A DNA stretch of 64,000 nt from an uncultured Eubacterium sp. (lineage in GTDB: Bacteria; Bacillota; Clostridia; Lachnospirales; Lachnospiraceae). Below the pieces are notes generated by a model. It was not told the DNA's origin, did no database searches, and saw nothing but the letters and a program-made list of their open reading frames with translations. Numbering within the stretch: position 1 is the first letter of the stretch; each line of letters begins with the position of its first letter. Below are positions 8,627-16,355 of this stretch, piece after piece. A program made the translations under genes and the position numbers. The stretch spans positions 1 through 64,000 of the forward strand of contig CAMUHY010000007.1 in NCBI GenBank assembly GCA_947088865.1. The letters are read 5' to 3'.

Positions 8627-9294
8627 TCCGTGAACACTTTAAAATTAGAATCCAAACGATTCAATCGAAACTCTTTTAACGCATGGTCTAATGCTTCTGT
8701 AATAGTCTCCGACTGTTTCGCAATCTTTTCCAATTCCATATAATCATAATCCAACGACGTTATAAATATGACTCGAACTGCTTTTACAGCCTTATGGGCA
8801 CCATACTGTTTTATATAGGCAGCGCCTATCTTGCTAAAATTTAGACCTTTTTGTACAGCTTCCTTGCTGACACGCACTTGTTCTCTATAACTATTCACGG
8901 ATATTCTTGTCATAAAACCATACGGATGCACATGATATTTGCTGTGCTGTATACATTTAATAGAATCATAAATTGTATCATCTAAAAGAATCTCATCTTC
9001 ATCAACCAGCAGTTGAATAATTCGGGCATAAGGCGTATCTTCTTTTATTTGACCGATATCTTTTCCTATAAGAAGAATCTCATTTTCTTTTACTAACGAA
9101 CAATCCGTAGTCATCATCTGGACAGAGATGGACGGCATAGAAGCTGCCCCCAACTCATATGCCATATCAGGCATAAAAACAATACTGTCGCTGTCGTTAT
9201 CCGGCCAGCTATTCATATGAATATGCAATGTTTGCGTATAAGAACATTCTATACTTTTATTTAATTTTTTTATTATTTCATCATATATTTTCAA
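8617..9294 (-). CDS. Conserved protein of unknown function
   Basis: A 225-residue soluble protein, acidic in its first half, with no signal peptide or membrane helix. Blocks such as WPDNDSDSIVFMPDMAYELG and YHVHPYGFMTRISV look conserved and I recall similar clostridial proteins, but I cannot name a function or domain. It lies 166 bases upstream of the cyclase gene on the same strand and might be its first operon gene, though an AT-only hairpin overlaps its stop. No nearby gene suggests a pathway. ATG assigned at 9294; the region ahead has only weak purine-rich signals. Confidence 0.7.
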   Translation of the reverse strand: MKIYDEIIKKLNKSIECSYTQTLHIHMNSWPDNDSDSIVFMPDMAYELGAASMPSISVQMMTTDCSLVKENEILLIGKDIGQIKEDTPYARIIQLLVDEDEILLDDTIYDSIKCIQHSKYHVHPYGFMTRISVNSYREQVRVSKEAVQKGLNFSKIGAAYIKQYGAHKAVKAVRVIFITSLDYDYMELEKIAKQSETITEALDHALKEFRLNRLDSNFKVFTELL

Positions 9295-9419
9295 ATTATA
9301 ATCTCTTTCTCTTTATAATCTCTTTCTCTTTTTTATTACCAAAAATTATACTCCTGTCTGAAAAAATCAGCAACTATAAGATGAATTACATTTTAACCCC
9401 ATCAATAGCAGCTAGATAG

Positions 9420-9461
9420 CTTAAGCAAGTAGCATAGCGGATTGCAAATATTCAATTAACT
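9420..9461 (+). repeat. Dispersed hairpin repeat, family 1, copy 2
   Basis: AAGCAAGTAGCATAGCGGAT followed by TGCAAATATTC matches the family consensus for its first 30 bases; the right arm has decayed (TTCAATTAAC instead of CCGCTTAAC). It lies in the divergent gap between two transcription units. Confidence 0.75.
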
Positions 9462-9510
9462 TTTATCTTGCATATATTTATTTCAACTATTCAAAATAAT
9501 AATTTTTTTA

Positions 9511-9560
9511 TTGACAAATGTTATATGGTGTTATATATTATATATAACAGTTGAGGAGGT
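9511..9560 (+). promoter_or_regulatory. Promoter with palindromic GntR/YtrA operator
   Basis: TTGACA (9511-9516), a 17-base spacer and TATATT (9534-9539) form a near-consensus sigma-A promoter. A perfect 21-bp palindrome (9529-9549; TGTTATATAT-T-ATATATAACA) covers the -10 box, and an extra half-site TGTTATAT lies at 9519-9526. This layout is what a repressor of the adjacent gntR gene would need for autoregulation. GAGGAGGT follows at 9553. Confidence 0.85.
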
Positions 9561-9563
9561 ACT

Positions 9564-9944
9564 ATGAAAATTATTATTAGCAACAGCAGCTCCACTCCCA
9601 TTTATGAGCAGATTAAAAATGCAATCATAAGTCAAATTATGAATGGAGAACTCAAAGAAGATGAAAATATACCTTCTATCCGCTCATTGGCACAAGATAT
9701 ACGAATCAGCGTTATGACTATCAAAAAAGCTTATGATGAGCTTGAACAAGAAGGATATATTATCACAAGACAAGGAAAGGGAAGTTTTGTAGCGCCAAAA
9801 AACACCGAGCTAGCAAAAGAACAAGCCAAAAAAGATATTGAAAAACATATATCGCAAATTATAATGATAGCCAATAAATTTGACATCAGCAATAAAGACA
9901 TATTGGATTTATTTCAGTTTTTAATGGAGGATACGACAACATGA
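9564..9944 (+). CDS. GntR-family (YtrA subfamily) transcription regulator
   Basis: A 126-residue regulator: a winged helix-turn-helix (about 10-75; PIYEQIKNAIISQIMNGEL, LPSIR-type IPSIRSLAQ, VMTIKKAYDELEQEGYI) with only a short helical tail, the YtrA pattern. Its start overlaps none of the operator but lies 15 bases after it, implying autorepression. The stop overlaps the ATPase start (ATGA-type, 9941-9944), so regulator and transporter are one operon. YtrA-type regulators commonly respond to cell-envelope antibiotics, which is an inference here. Confidence 0.93.
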   Translation: MKIIISNSSSTPIYEQIKNAIISQIMNGELKEDENIPSIRSLAQDIRISVMTIKKAYDELEQEGYIITRQGKGSFVAPKNTELAKEQAKKDIEKHISQIIMIANKFDISNKDILDLFQFLMEDTTT

Positions 9945-10807
9945 ACAATGCAATAGAAATCAATCATTTAATTAAAAAATATGATTCCAAATTTCAATTG
10001 GGAGAAATTAATTTAAAAATGCCCAACGGTACGATTATCGGTTTAATTGGTGAAAATGGAGCGGGCAAAACAACACTTATCAAATCCATTTTAAATATTC
10101 TTCATATTGATAAAGGCAACATTAAAATTTTTGATAAAGACTATCAAAAAGAAGAGAGTTTAATCAAAGAAGATATTGGTGTTGTTTTAGACGATATCTT
10201 TCTTCCAGAAATCTTAAATGTAAAAGATATTGATTCCATTATGAAAGATATTTATAAAAATTGGGATTCCAATTTATATTTTAAATATTTAAAGGATTTT
10301 GAAATACCCACAAACAAACAGATAAAAAAATTATCAAAAGGTATGCGAAAAAAATTTGAAATAGCAACTGCTCTGTCTCATCATCCTAAACTGTTAATAC
10401 TCGATGAACCGACCAGTGGACTTGACCCTGTTGTCCGCAATGAAGTATTAGATATTTTTTTAAAATTTATTGCAGATGAAGAACACACCATTCTTTTATC
10501 AACACATATTACAAGTGATTTAGAACATATTGCGGACAATATTATTTTTATCGACAATGGTCAAATTATTTTAGAAGACACAAGAGACAATATTATGGAC
10601 ACCTACGGCATTTTAAAATGCGATATTGACTATTTTAGAAATATTGATAAAAAAGATATGATTTCTTACAAAAAAAATAAATATGACTATCACATTTTAG
10701 TTAAAAATATTAATCAAATTTATAAAAAATATAGTAATTGCATCATTGACAAAATCACCCTTGAAGATTTAATGGTGCTTATGATAAAGGGGGAAAAATT
10801 ATGTTAG
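9941..10807 (+). CDS. ABC transporter ATP-binding protein
   Basis: A 288-residue ABC ATPase with Walker A GENGAGKTT (about 37-45), signature LSKGMRKKFE, Walker B LLILDEPTSGLD and switch His (LLSTHI). It is the YtrB/BcrA type that pairs with ABC-2 permeases. It overlaps gntR by four bases at its start and the permease by seven at its end. The C-terminal 60 residues are an accessory domain. The exported substrate is unknown. Confidence 0.93.
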   Translation: MNNAIEINHLIKKYDSKFQLGEINLKMPNGTIIGLIGENGAGKTTLIKSILNILHIDKGNIKIFDKDYQKEESLIKEDIGVVLDDIFLPEILNVKDIDSIMKDIYKNWDSNLYFKYLKDFEIPTNKQIKKLSKGMRKKFEIATALSHHPKLLILDEPTSGLDPVVRNEVLDIFLKFIADEEHTILLSTHITSDLEHIADNIIFIDNGQIILEDTRDNIMDTYGILKCDIDYFRNIDKKDMISYKKNKYDYHILVKNINQIYKKYSNCIIDKITLEDLMVLMIKGEKLC

Positions 10808-11433
10808 GATTAATTAAAAAAGATTTGTTTATGGCAAAAGGCAACTTTAAAACAATAGCCATTATATTTGTTGTATTTACATTTACCGCAATAAACGGAA
10901 ATGAAAACTTTGCTTTTATCCCTGCATTTATGAGCGTTATGATAATGATGTCTACATTTAGCTATGATGAATACAATAAAACCGATGCTTTTATATCAAC
11001 ACTTCCAAATGGCAAAAAAAATGCAATCAAATCAAAATATGCAGCAACACTATTTATCATTTTAATATCGGTTCTATTAACGTTTCTTGTTTGCGTTGTT
11101 GTTGGATATGCAAAAAATAGTTTAAATATGGAATATATTATAGCAACAACTTTAGGCTGCTGCGTAGGGGTTATATTATTACAGGCTATTATTTATCCAT
11201 TTATTTTTAAATATGGAATAGAAAAAAGCAGAATTGGAATATTTGTAGGCATATTTGCAATTACAGGTATTGCTGCATTTCTAATGAAAAAGGGATATAC
11301 AATAACGATTCCTCAAAATATTCTTACCTTATTTGACAACTATTGGATGATAATGATACCGCTTATTACCATCATCATATTATTTTTTTCATATAAAATA
11401 TCAGAACATTTATATTGCAAAAAAGAATTTTAA
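10801..11433 (+). CDS. ABC-2 type permease
   Basis: A 210-residue integral membrane protein with about six hydrophobic segments and the MLGLIKKDLF start seen in small ABC-2 permeases of GntR-controlled operons. GGGGGAAA precedes the ATG inside the ATPase gene. As the last gene it is followed at once by a family 1 repeat and a strong terminator. Confidence 0.88.
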   Translation: MLGLIKKDLFMAKGNFKTIAIIFVVFTFTAINGNENFAFIPAFMSVMIMMSTFSYDEYNKTDAFISTLPNGKKNAIKSKYAATLFIILISVLLTFLVCVVVGYAKNSLNMEYIIATTLGCCVGVILLQAIIYPFIFKYGIEKSRIGIFVGIFAITGIAAFLMKKGYTITIPQNILTLFDNYWMIMIPLITIIILFFSYKISEHLYCKKEF

Positions 11434-11470
11434 CCTTATCAAGCAAGCGGCGTAGCAGATTGCAAATATC
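11431..11470 (+). repeat. Dispersed hairpin repeat, family 1, copy 3
   Basis: TTAACCTTATCAAGCAAG followed by CGGCGTAGCAGATTGCAAAT matches the family; it begins inside the permease stop codon and runs into the terminator at 11466. Confidence 0.8.
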
Positions 11471-11687
11471 CTATCGTTACAAAACGATAGGATATTTTTC
11501 TATGTATATAGTAGAACAAATGTAGAGAATATCTCAATATAACATTTCTTGATATATACAACGACCAATTTCCTCGCCATTTTGCGTCATGAGTTGCCCA
11601 ATCACCACGCTTAGAAAAAGACCAATGTGTTGTCATTTCAAGCTCAAAACCATCAGACACCCACTGTTTGATTTTCTTTTTAAACAT
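11439..11687 (-). pseudogene. Truncated second DNA methyltransferase of the DpnII-type cluster
   Basis: The first 53 codons (11687 to about 11529) carry blocks I recognise from the catalytic core of site-specific DNA methyltransferases (TTHWSFSKRGDWATHD, KWRGNWSLYISRNVILRYS). The expected continuation into a DQFxGxGTT AdoMet-binding motif is absent. Instead the frame runs through the terminator and family 1 repeat of the neighbouring operon and ends at 11439, so the last 29 residues are not real protein sequence. Its ATG overlaps the endonuclease stop (TAATG), so it was once a coupled operon member. It probably lost its 3' part by deletion or insertion. Confidence 0.7.
11466..11499 (+). terminator. 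Rho-independent terminator of the gntR-ABC operon
   Basis: A perfect 13-bp stem (ATATCCTATCGTT with AACGATAGGATAT) with a 4-base loop is followed by TTTTT on the plus strand. It is 33 bases past the permease stop. Confidence 0.9.
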
Positions 11688-12568
11688 TATTTAAAAACCT
11701 CATTAATTACCCCATTTTCCAAATCATTAATATTGTAAATATGTTCCATAATATCAAAGGTTTCTTCAAGATTGTTACGAGCACTTGTCCACCCTTTGCC
11801 ATCAGTAAACCACACAAATGTAAAACCATCTATTGTGTCAGTTTCTAATGCAAGCGTTTTATAACTACGCGCGGTTTCATTTAACTTAGAGCCACCACTG
11901 CTATAAAAATTAGTTTCAATACCATATATCATATTGTCTGTTTTAATAACAAAATCAAAGCGTTTTTCCATCTTCCCCTGATTTGAAATGGCAGATAAAT
12001 CAATATCCCATTTTTCAGTAATCTGATGAATATACATTTCTTTGAAATAGTTTATATTCTTAGTGAATCCTGCTTTTTGAATAAAGTTTTCTATCAAATT
12101 TTCCATAAGGTGTCCACCACGATTTTTTCTACCATTAGAATCAAGTCCTGTTTCAATACCTGTTGCATAATCGACTAAATTATTTACAATGTGGTATTCT
12201 AACAAATCAAATAATCCTGTTTCTCTCATAAAGTATCTGTACATTTCATGAAATTTATGGCTGTTTGGAAGATATTTGCCAAAATCAAATTGAAATAAAT
12301 GGCTTCCATTTTCATCTTGGCAATATATCTCATTAGTCCTTACTGCCAATAATAGCGGAATACACTTTAATACTTCCGGATATTTTCTTATTAAGTTCTC
12401 AAAATCAACTTCAATATTTTTCGATCCAATAAGCGAATTTAATATATTTAATTCAACTTTGATACTATCAACATTTCTATGCACCTTTTCAAAATCAATA
12501 TAGTATCCATAATCTGCAATACTTTCACGAAATCCTGATAACCATTCATTAAAAATTCTTTTTGACAT
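11687..12568 (-). CDS. dpnII: Type II restriction endonuclease, DpnII family (GATC)
   Basis: A 293-residue enzyme, close to the usual length of DpnII (about 288). Family blocks are clear: DSIKVELNILNSLIGSKNIE, NLVDYATGIETGLDSNGRKN, KRFDFVIKTDN, ETNFYSSGGSKLNETARSYK and FTDGKGWTSARNNLEETFD. DpnII cuts unmethylated GATC. The gene follows a Dam-type methylase and a 43-codon gene; AGAAGGA precedes its ATG, and its stop overlaps the truncated methyltransferase start. The protein looks intact, so the cell should need the methylase at 12734-13645. Confidence 0.93.
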   Translation of the reverse strand: MSKRIFNEWLSGFRESIADYGYYIDFEKVHRNVDSIKVELNILNSLIGSKNIEVDFENLIRKYPEVLKCIPLLLAVRTNEIYCQDENGSHLFQFDFGKYLPNSHKFHEMYRYFMRETGLFDLLEYHIVNNLVDYATGIETGLDSNGRKNRGGHLMENLIENFIQKAGFTKNINYFKEMYIHQITEKWDIDLSAISNQGKMEKRFDFVIKTDNMIYGIETNFYSSGGSKLNETARSYKTLALETDTIDGFTFVWFTDGKGWTSARNNLEETFDIMEHIYNINDLENGVINEVFK

Positions 12569-12589
12569 AATGTTTCCTTCTTTACTCTA

Positions 12590-12721
12590 TTACTGAGAAA
12601 TTCTTTTACCATAGTCATAGGCGCATCCTGCACAAATATGGCGACCGCCGTTGGTATTGTCTTGTGCCTCCATTAATGTAGAGTACTCAGCCAAATATCT
12701 ATGTTGTTTCTTACAAGTCAT
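12590..12721 (-). CDS. 43-residue Cys-containing protein within the DpnII-type operon
   Basis: A short gene between the methylase and the endonuclease. The peptide begins MTCKKQHRYLAEYSTLMEAQ and ends with GGRHICAGCAYDYGKRISQ. It has Cys at 3, 30 and 33 with His at 7 and 28, suggesting a small zinc-binding fold. AAGGAGGA lies 6 bases before the ATG, the gene starts 12 bases after the methylase stop, and it ends 21 bases before the endonuclease ATG, so it is translated as part of the operon. The function is unknown; a controller, an endonuclease partner or a cofactor-binding protein are all possible. Confidence 0.75.
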   Translation of the reverse strand: MTCKKQHRYLAEYSTLMEAQDNTNGGRHICAGCAYDYGKRISQ

Positions 12722-12733
12722 AGTCGTTCCTCC

Positions 12734-13645
12734 TTAAAAATTAGATATTAAAAGTTCCTTGATTTTTCCTCTTGCTTTACTATTACAGTTAATCATGCGA
12801 GTAGCTTCTACTCTTTTAATTTTGTAATTTGAATAAATATTGTCAAAAAACTCATCTTCTTTATTTGAGTTCTTTGGATCAGAATTGCTTATAACTATCT
12901 TTGCTCCTTTTTGATTCATACAATCTACAAATTCAGCAAGTTCAATTTGCTTTTTATCATCAAACATATTTTCTGTATATGCTGTAAAACTTGCAGTTTC
13001 AGTTAAAGGTCTATATGGTGGATCAAAATAAGCAAAGGTGTTTTCATCAATAAATTCTGACGATTGCTTGTAATCTTTGCAATTTATTTTAATATTTTTG
13101 AGTTTACCAGATACAGCACAAAGATTTTTTTCATCGCAGATAATGGGATTTTTATACGATCCCATAGGAACATTAAAAAAACCTTTTTTATTTACTCTAT
13201 ATAGACCGTTAAAACAGGTTTTATTTAAAAATATCATCAATGCTGCCTTTTCAATATTCTCAATCTCATTACCGTTTATTTTCAATTCATTAAATCTATT
13301 TCTTTTTGCCATATAAAAGGTTTTTCGCTGCTCTGTGTCAAGAGGTACATATTCATTTTGATATATTGAAAGTAAATCGATAAGAGCATATATATGTTCT
13401 TTTATCATAATATATGTGTTTATCAATTCAGCATTTATATCACTAATATATATTTCCTCTAAATCGTACTTGCCAAGAATATCAAAAAGTACTGCACCTC
13501 CCCCAACAAATGGCTCTGCATATTTTGTAAATTTTCTATCATTGAATGGGTAATATTTTTCAATCTCTTTTAATAACTGTCCTTTTCCGCCAGCCCATTT
13601 TAAAAACGGTTTTACGGCTGCTTCTCTTGCGGACACCACTTCCAT
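12734..13645 (-). CDS. DNA adenine methylase (Dam/DpnM-like, GATC)
   Basis: A 303-residue N6-adenine methyltransferase of the D12 (alpha) class. The AdoMet motif KPFLKWAGGKGQLL (about 12-25), PFVGGGAVLFDI, NKTCFNGLYRVNKKGFFNVP and catalytic DPPYRPLTETASFTAYT are all present. It should methylate GATC and protect against the DpnII-type endonuclease two genes downstream. AGGGAGTG precedes the ATG. It is the first gene of the leftward restriction-modification operon. Confidence 0.95.
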   Translation of the reverse strand: MEVVSAREAAVKPFLKWAGGKGQLLKEIEKYYPFNDRKFTKYAEPFVGGGAVLFDILGKYDLEEIYISDINAELINTYIMIKEHIYALIDLLSIYQNEYVPLDTEQRKTFYMAKRNRFNELKINGNEIENIEKAALMIFLNKTCFNGLYRVNKKGFFNVPMGSYKNPIICDEKNLCAVSGKLKNIKINCKDYKQSSEFIDENTFAYFDPPYRPLTETASFTAYTENMFDDKKQIELAEFVDCMNQKGAKIVISNSDPKNSNKEDEFFDNIYSNYKIKRVEATRMINCNSKARGKIKELLISNF

Positions 13646-13922
13646 AAATATACACTCCCTGTTTATTGTAAATATTATTATATTCTAAATCTCGAATAAA
13701 AGCGATACTATTTTTATAAATTTTAATTGGCGACAAACAGCAAAACGGCATAGTTTTATCTATGTCGTTTCACTGAAAATAAAATTACTATTTTATTAAG
13801 GATGCTCATACATCCCCATTTTTGTTATTACTTTTTCAGTCAATATCAACAGAAACTATTTCTGACGTTTAATTATCCATTGAAGAATATCATCACTTAG
13901 CAAATACAAAAACCATCCTACA

Positions 13923-14834
13923 CTAATTCCTACCCTTTTGTGCATAATTTAAAATACGTAAATAGTGATTTGCTTCACGAAGTACATGGTCTGCCAAAAG
14001 AGGAAGAATAACAGAGCGGATTTTACAATCTGTAATACCTTGTGTTCCTGCCGTCTTAAACTGCTGATATTGTTTTGTTGTCTGCAATGTTGTTGCAGTC
14101 AATGTATTCATTACTTTTCTTTCCTGTTCTCTTGCCTCCTCTAAAAGATGACAGTAGTCTTTTGCAAACTCATTGGCTTTTTCAATTAATTCACACTCTG
14201 TTGGGTCTAATAATCCTCGAATAAACTGAGCATGTTCCATCATAATCTGATTCCAAAATATTTCTGTATTCCTTAAATCTGGCATCGAAATTCTGCCACT
14301 CTTTTCAAGATCTAAAATCATCTGACGGTATAATTTCGCTTCCCTCAAGATATGTTCAATCAACAACGGATAATTTGTAGTATAAAGCCTACACCTTGTC
14401 ACCTCTCTTAAAACATCTTCTTTAAATGAAATCAATCCATTCAGACTTTTAAGCATCTGACGATTCAACATTCTTACCTGAGAAATCATTTGTCTATTTA
14501 TCATAACATTATTTTTAGAACAAAGTTGTTCCTCCTCCTCCGTAATCTTCACATCAATTGGGATTCCTGTCAAATCGCTTGTCTGGCATTCCGCTTTTTG
14601 CGTAAATTCTGTTACAACCTCTCCAGAATCTAAAACAGCTTGGCTTACAATACCATTTGCAAGCTCTACTGTCTTTTTTAATCCTTCTTCAAATTCTTTA
14701 CGGAAGCAATCTGCACGCTGTATAAACTCGGTCTCCTTTGTCGGAAAACTTGCGAGCAAAAATAAGGAATGTTCCTTCATAATTCTTCCAAAAAAAAGAT
14801 GTGTTTCTAAGGATAACGTTACATATTCTCTCAT
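13923..14834 (-). CDS. DUF2935-type ferritin-like helical protein
   Basis: A 303-residue soluble protein built of two similar halves (HLFFGRIMKEHSLFLLA near 12-28 and NTEIFWNQIMMEHAQFIRGLL near 185-205), each a helical bundle with conserved His and Glu residues (MKEH, MMEH, LLIEHILREAKLY, LLADHVLREANHY). This duplicated architecture is that of the DUF2935 family, which may bind metal. No signal peptide. It is monocistronic, with no functional context from neighbours. Confidence 0.8.
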   Translation of the reverse strand: MREYVTLSLETHLFFGRIMKEHSLFLLASFPTKETEFIQRADCFRKEFEEGLKKTVELANGIVSQAVLDSGEVVTEFTQKAECQTSDLTGIPIDVKITEEEEQLCSKNNVMINRQMISQVRMLNRQMLKSLNGLISFKEDVLREVTRCRLYTTNYPLLIEHILREAKLYRQMILDLEKSGRISMPDLRNTEIFWNQIMMEHAQFIRGLLDPTECELIEKANEFAKDYCHLLEEAREQERKVMNTLTATTLQTTKQYQQFKTAGTQGITDCKIRSVILPLLADHVLREANHYLRILNYAQKGRN

Positions 14835-14929
14835 ATCTTAGCATACCTTTATAATTTAGAGTTCTTTATACTATATGCAAAAAATATCAAAAAGACATAT
14901 ATAGAACGCATTAGAATAAATTGAAATAA

Positions 14930-14971
14930 GGTTGCCATAATCCCATTGGCTTTAAACAATGGGTAGTTCAC
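14930..14971 (-). repeat. Dispersed 42-bp hairpin repeat, family 4, copy 1
   Basis: On the minus strand this begins GTGAACTACCCATTG and forms CCCATTG/CAATGGG around GCTTTAAA (14942-14963). The same 42-bp design with the loop TCTAAAGC occurs on the opposite strand at 54885-54926. It resembles the end hairpins of IS200/IS605-type elements, but no transposase is nearby. Confidence 0.7.
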
Positions 14972-15044
14972 ATTTTACAATATTGATGATATAATAACAA
15001 ATATAATAAAAACTACTAGAAAATCACTAAAAGGAAACAAGCTT

Positions 15045-15590
15045 GTGAATGATAACAATTCAAATATAATTATTACCAATAATTTTTGCGGCAGCTCTAA
15101 TTCGTCTGATACAAGTTTTTATAAAGAAGATATAAAATATATGAAAGCTGCAATCCATCAGGCAAAAAAAGCCTATGCGCTTATGGAAGTACCAATTGGC
15201 TGTGTTATCGTGCATCACAACAAAATTATCGGACGCGGATACAACCGCCGCAATACAGATAAGACAACACTTGGTCATGCAGAGCTGACTGCTATTAAAA
15301 AAGCGAGCAAAAAAATAGGTGACTGGCGTTTAGAAGACTGTGTTATATATATCACACTAGAACCTTGCCAAATGTGTGCTGGCGCTATTGTACAAGCCCG
15401 AATACCAAGAGTTGTAATAGGCGCTATGAATCCAAAAGCAGGCTGTGCTGGTTCTATATTAAACATCTTAGAAATGCCTCAATTTAATCATATGTGCCAT
15501 GTCACAAGAGGTGTTCTAAATGACGAATGTAGCAATCTGCTGTCACAATTTTTTAAAGAACTGCGCCTTTCTAAAACAAAAAAAATATAA
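15045..15590 (+). CDS. tadA: tRNA-specific adenosine deaminase
   Basis: A 181-residue zinc deaminase that converts adenosine 34 to inosine in tRNA-Arg(ACG). The catalytic H78-A79-E80 (LGHAELTAI) and zinc ligands C108 and C111 (EPCQMCAGA) are intact, as is the family tail NHMCHVTRGVL. About 30 residues precede the usual family start (MKAAIHQAKKAY at 33); I keep the GTG at 15045 because AAGGAA lies 9 bases before it, but an internal start is possible. Confidence 0.9.
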   Translation: MNDNNSNIIITNNFCGSSNSSDTSFYKEDIKYMKAAIHQAKKAYALMEVPIGCVIVHHNKIIGRGYNRRNTDKTTLGHAELTAIKKASKKIGDWRLEDCVIYITLEPCQMCAGAIVQARIPRVVIGAMNPKAGCAGSILNILEMPQFNHMCHVTRGVLNDECSNLLSQFFKELRLSKTKKI

Positions 15591-15717
15591 TTTCTTTGCA
15601 AACAAACGCAAATAAAACTTGTTGCAACAATAAAAATAACTTTGTTACCTATTTATGCTGAAGCGTCACAAATAAGTGTTGCGCAATACCTACGCTATGC
15701 TTCGGAATGGAGAATTA

Positions 15718-15808
15718 GTGTGAAAAATAAATTTTTCACACCACAATTTGTGTCTGCGCGTTGCTTGACACAAAGTTGTTTATGCGCAAAAAGCAGCGCA
15801 GAAATGGG
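15718..15808 (+). repeat. Leader-type dispersed repeat, family 3, copy 1
   Basis: A perfect hairpin (GTGTGAAAAAT/ATTTTTCACAC, 15718-15741) is followed by nested inverted repeats: TGCGCGTTGC pairs with GCAGCGCA, and TTTGTGTC pairs with GACACAAAG. The second part is shared with 21705-21791, where it again lies directly before a start codon. It ends eight bases before the ATG of the acetyltransferase. Confidence 0.7.
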
Positions 15809-15815
15809 AATTTTT

Positions 15816-16355
15816 ATGAATACTACATATTCCAACAGCCACATTACACTGCGCGTATTAGATGAACGCCACAGCCGGTCTATTCTTGATTTTTACAGCA
15901 ATAACCGACAATATTTTGATATTTACGAAATGGATAAACCAACTTCTTTTTATACTCCAGACTTTATAGGACAAATGACAAAAGCGGAATATAATGCCTT
16001 TGTTCAAGGAACATTTATCCGCTATTTTTTATTTGCCAACAATAATCCAGAACATATTATTGGCTGTATATCTTTTTCAGATATCAAAAAAAGTATGCTT
16101 TCTTGTACAATTGGATATAAAATTGACAAAAACTATCAAAATTTAGGTTATGGGAGACGTATGTTGACGATGGCTTTAAAAATTATGGTTACAGAATGTA
16201 ATATGCATCGAATTGAAGCTTATATTCACCCTTGTAATCGGGCATCGCTGCACCTTGTAAAAACACTTGGTTTTATTGATGAAGGCACAGCTTATGCCTA
16301 TGCCAAAATAAACGGACAATGGATAGACCATCTTCGATTTGTTTATATTTCCTGA
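15816..16355 (+). CDS. GNAT-family acetyltransferase (RimJ-like)
   Basis: A 179-residue N-acetyltransferase: SHITLRVLDERHSRSILDFY start, IIGCISFSDI strand, acetyl-CoA motif YQNLGYGRRMLTMALKIM and the NRASLHLVKTLGF block. It resembles RimJ/RimL enzymes that acetylate protein N-termini; the substrate is unknown. I start at 15816, since upstream in-frame codons fall inside a repeat. GGGAA precedes. It converges on, and overlaps by 13 bases, the gene at 16343-17512. Confidence 0.88.
   Translation: MNTTYSNSHITLRVLDERHSRSILDFYSNNRQYFDIYEMDKPTSFYTPDFIGQMTKAEYNAFVQGTFIRYFLFANNNPEHIIGCISFSDIKKSMLSCTIGYKIDKNYQNLGYGRRMLTMALKIMVTECNMHRIEAYIHPCNRASLHLVKTLGFIDEGTAYAYAKINGQWIDHLRFVYIS

Noticed and set aside
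11439-11525. C-terminal 29 residues of the truncated methyltransferase as real protein
   Set aside because: They are encoded by the complement of a terminator and a family 1 repeat, and the similarity to methyltransferases ends at about 11529.
13751-13780. AAACGGCATAG/CTATGTCGTTT hairpin as a terminator
   Set aside because: It lacks a T-run on either strand and lies upstream of the methylase gene, so no transcript obviously ends there.
15642-15815. 58-residue N-terminal extension of the acetyltransferase
   Set aside because: It is encoded by the dispersed leader repeat, matches no acetyltransferase sequence, and lacks a ribosome binding site.
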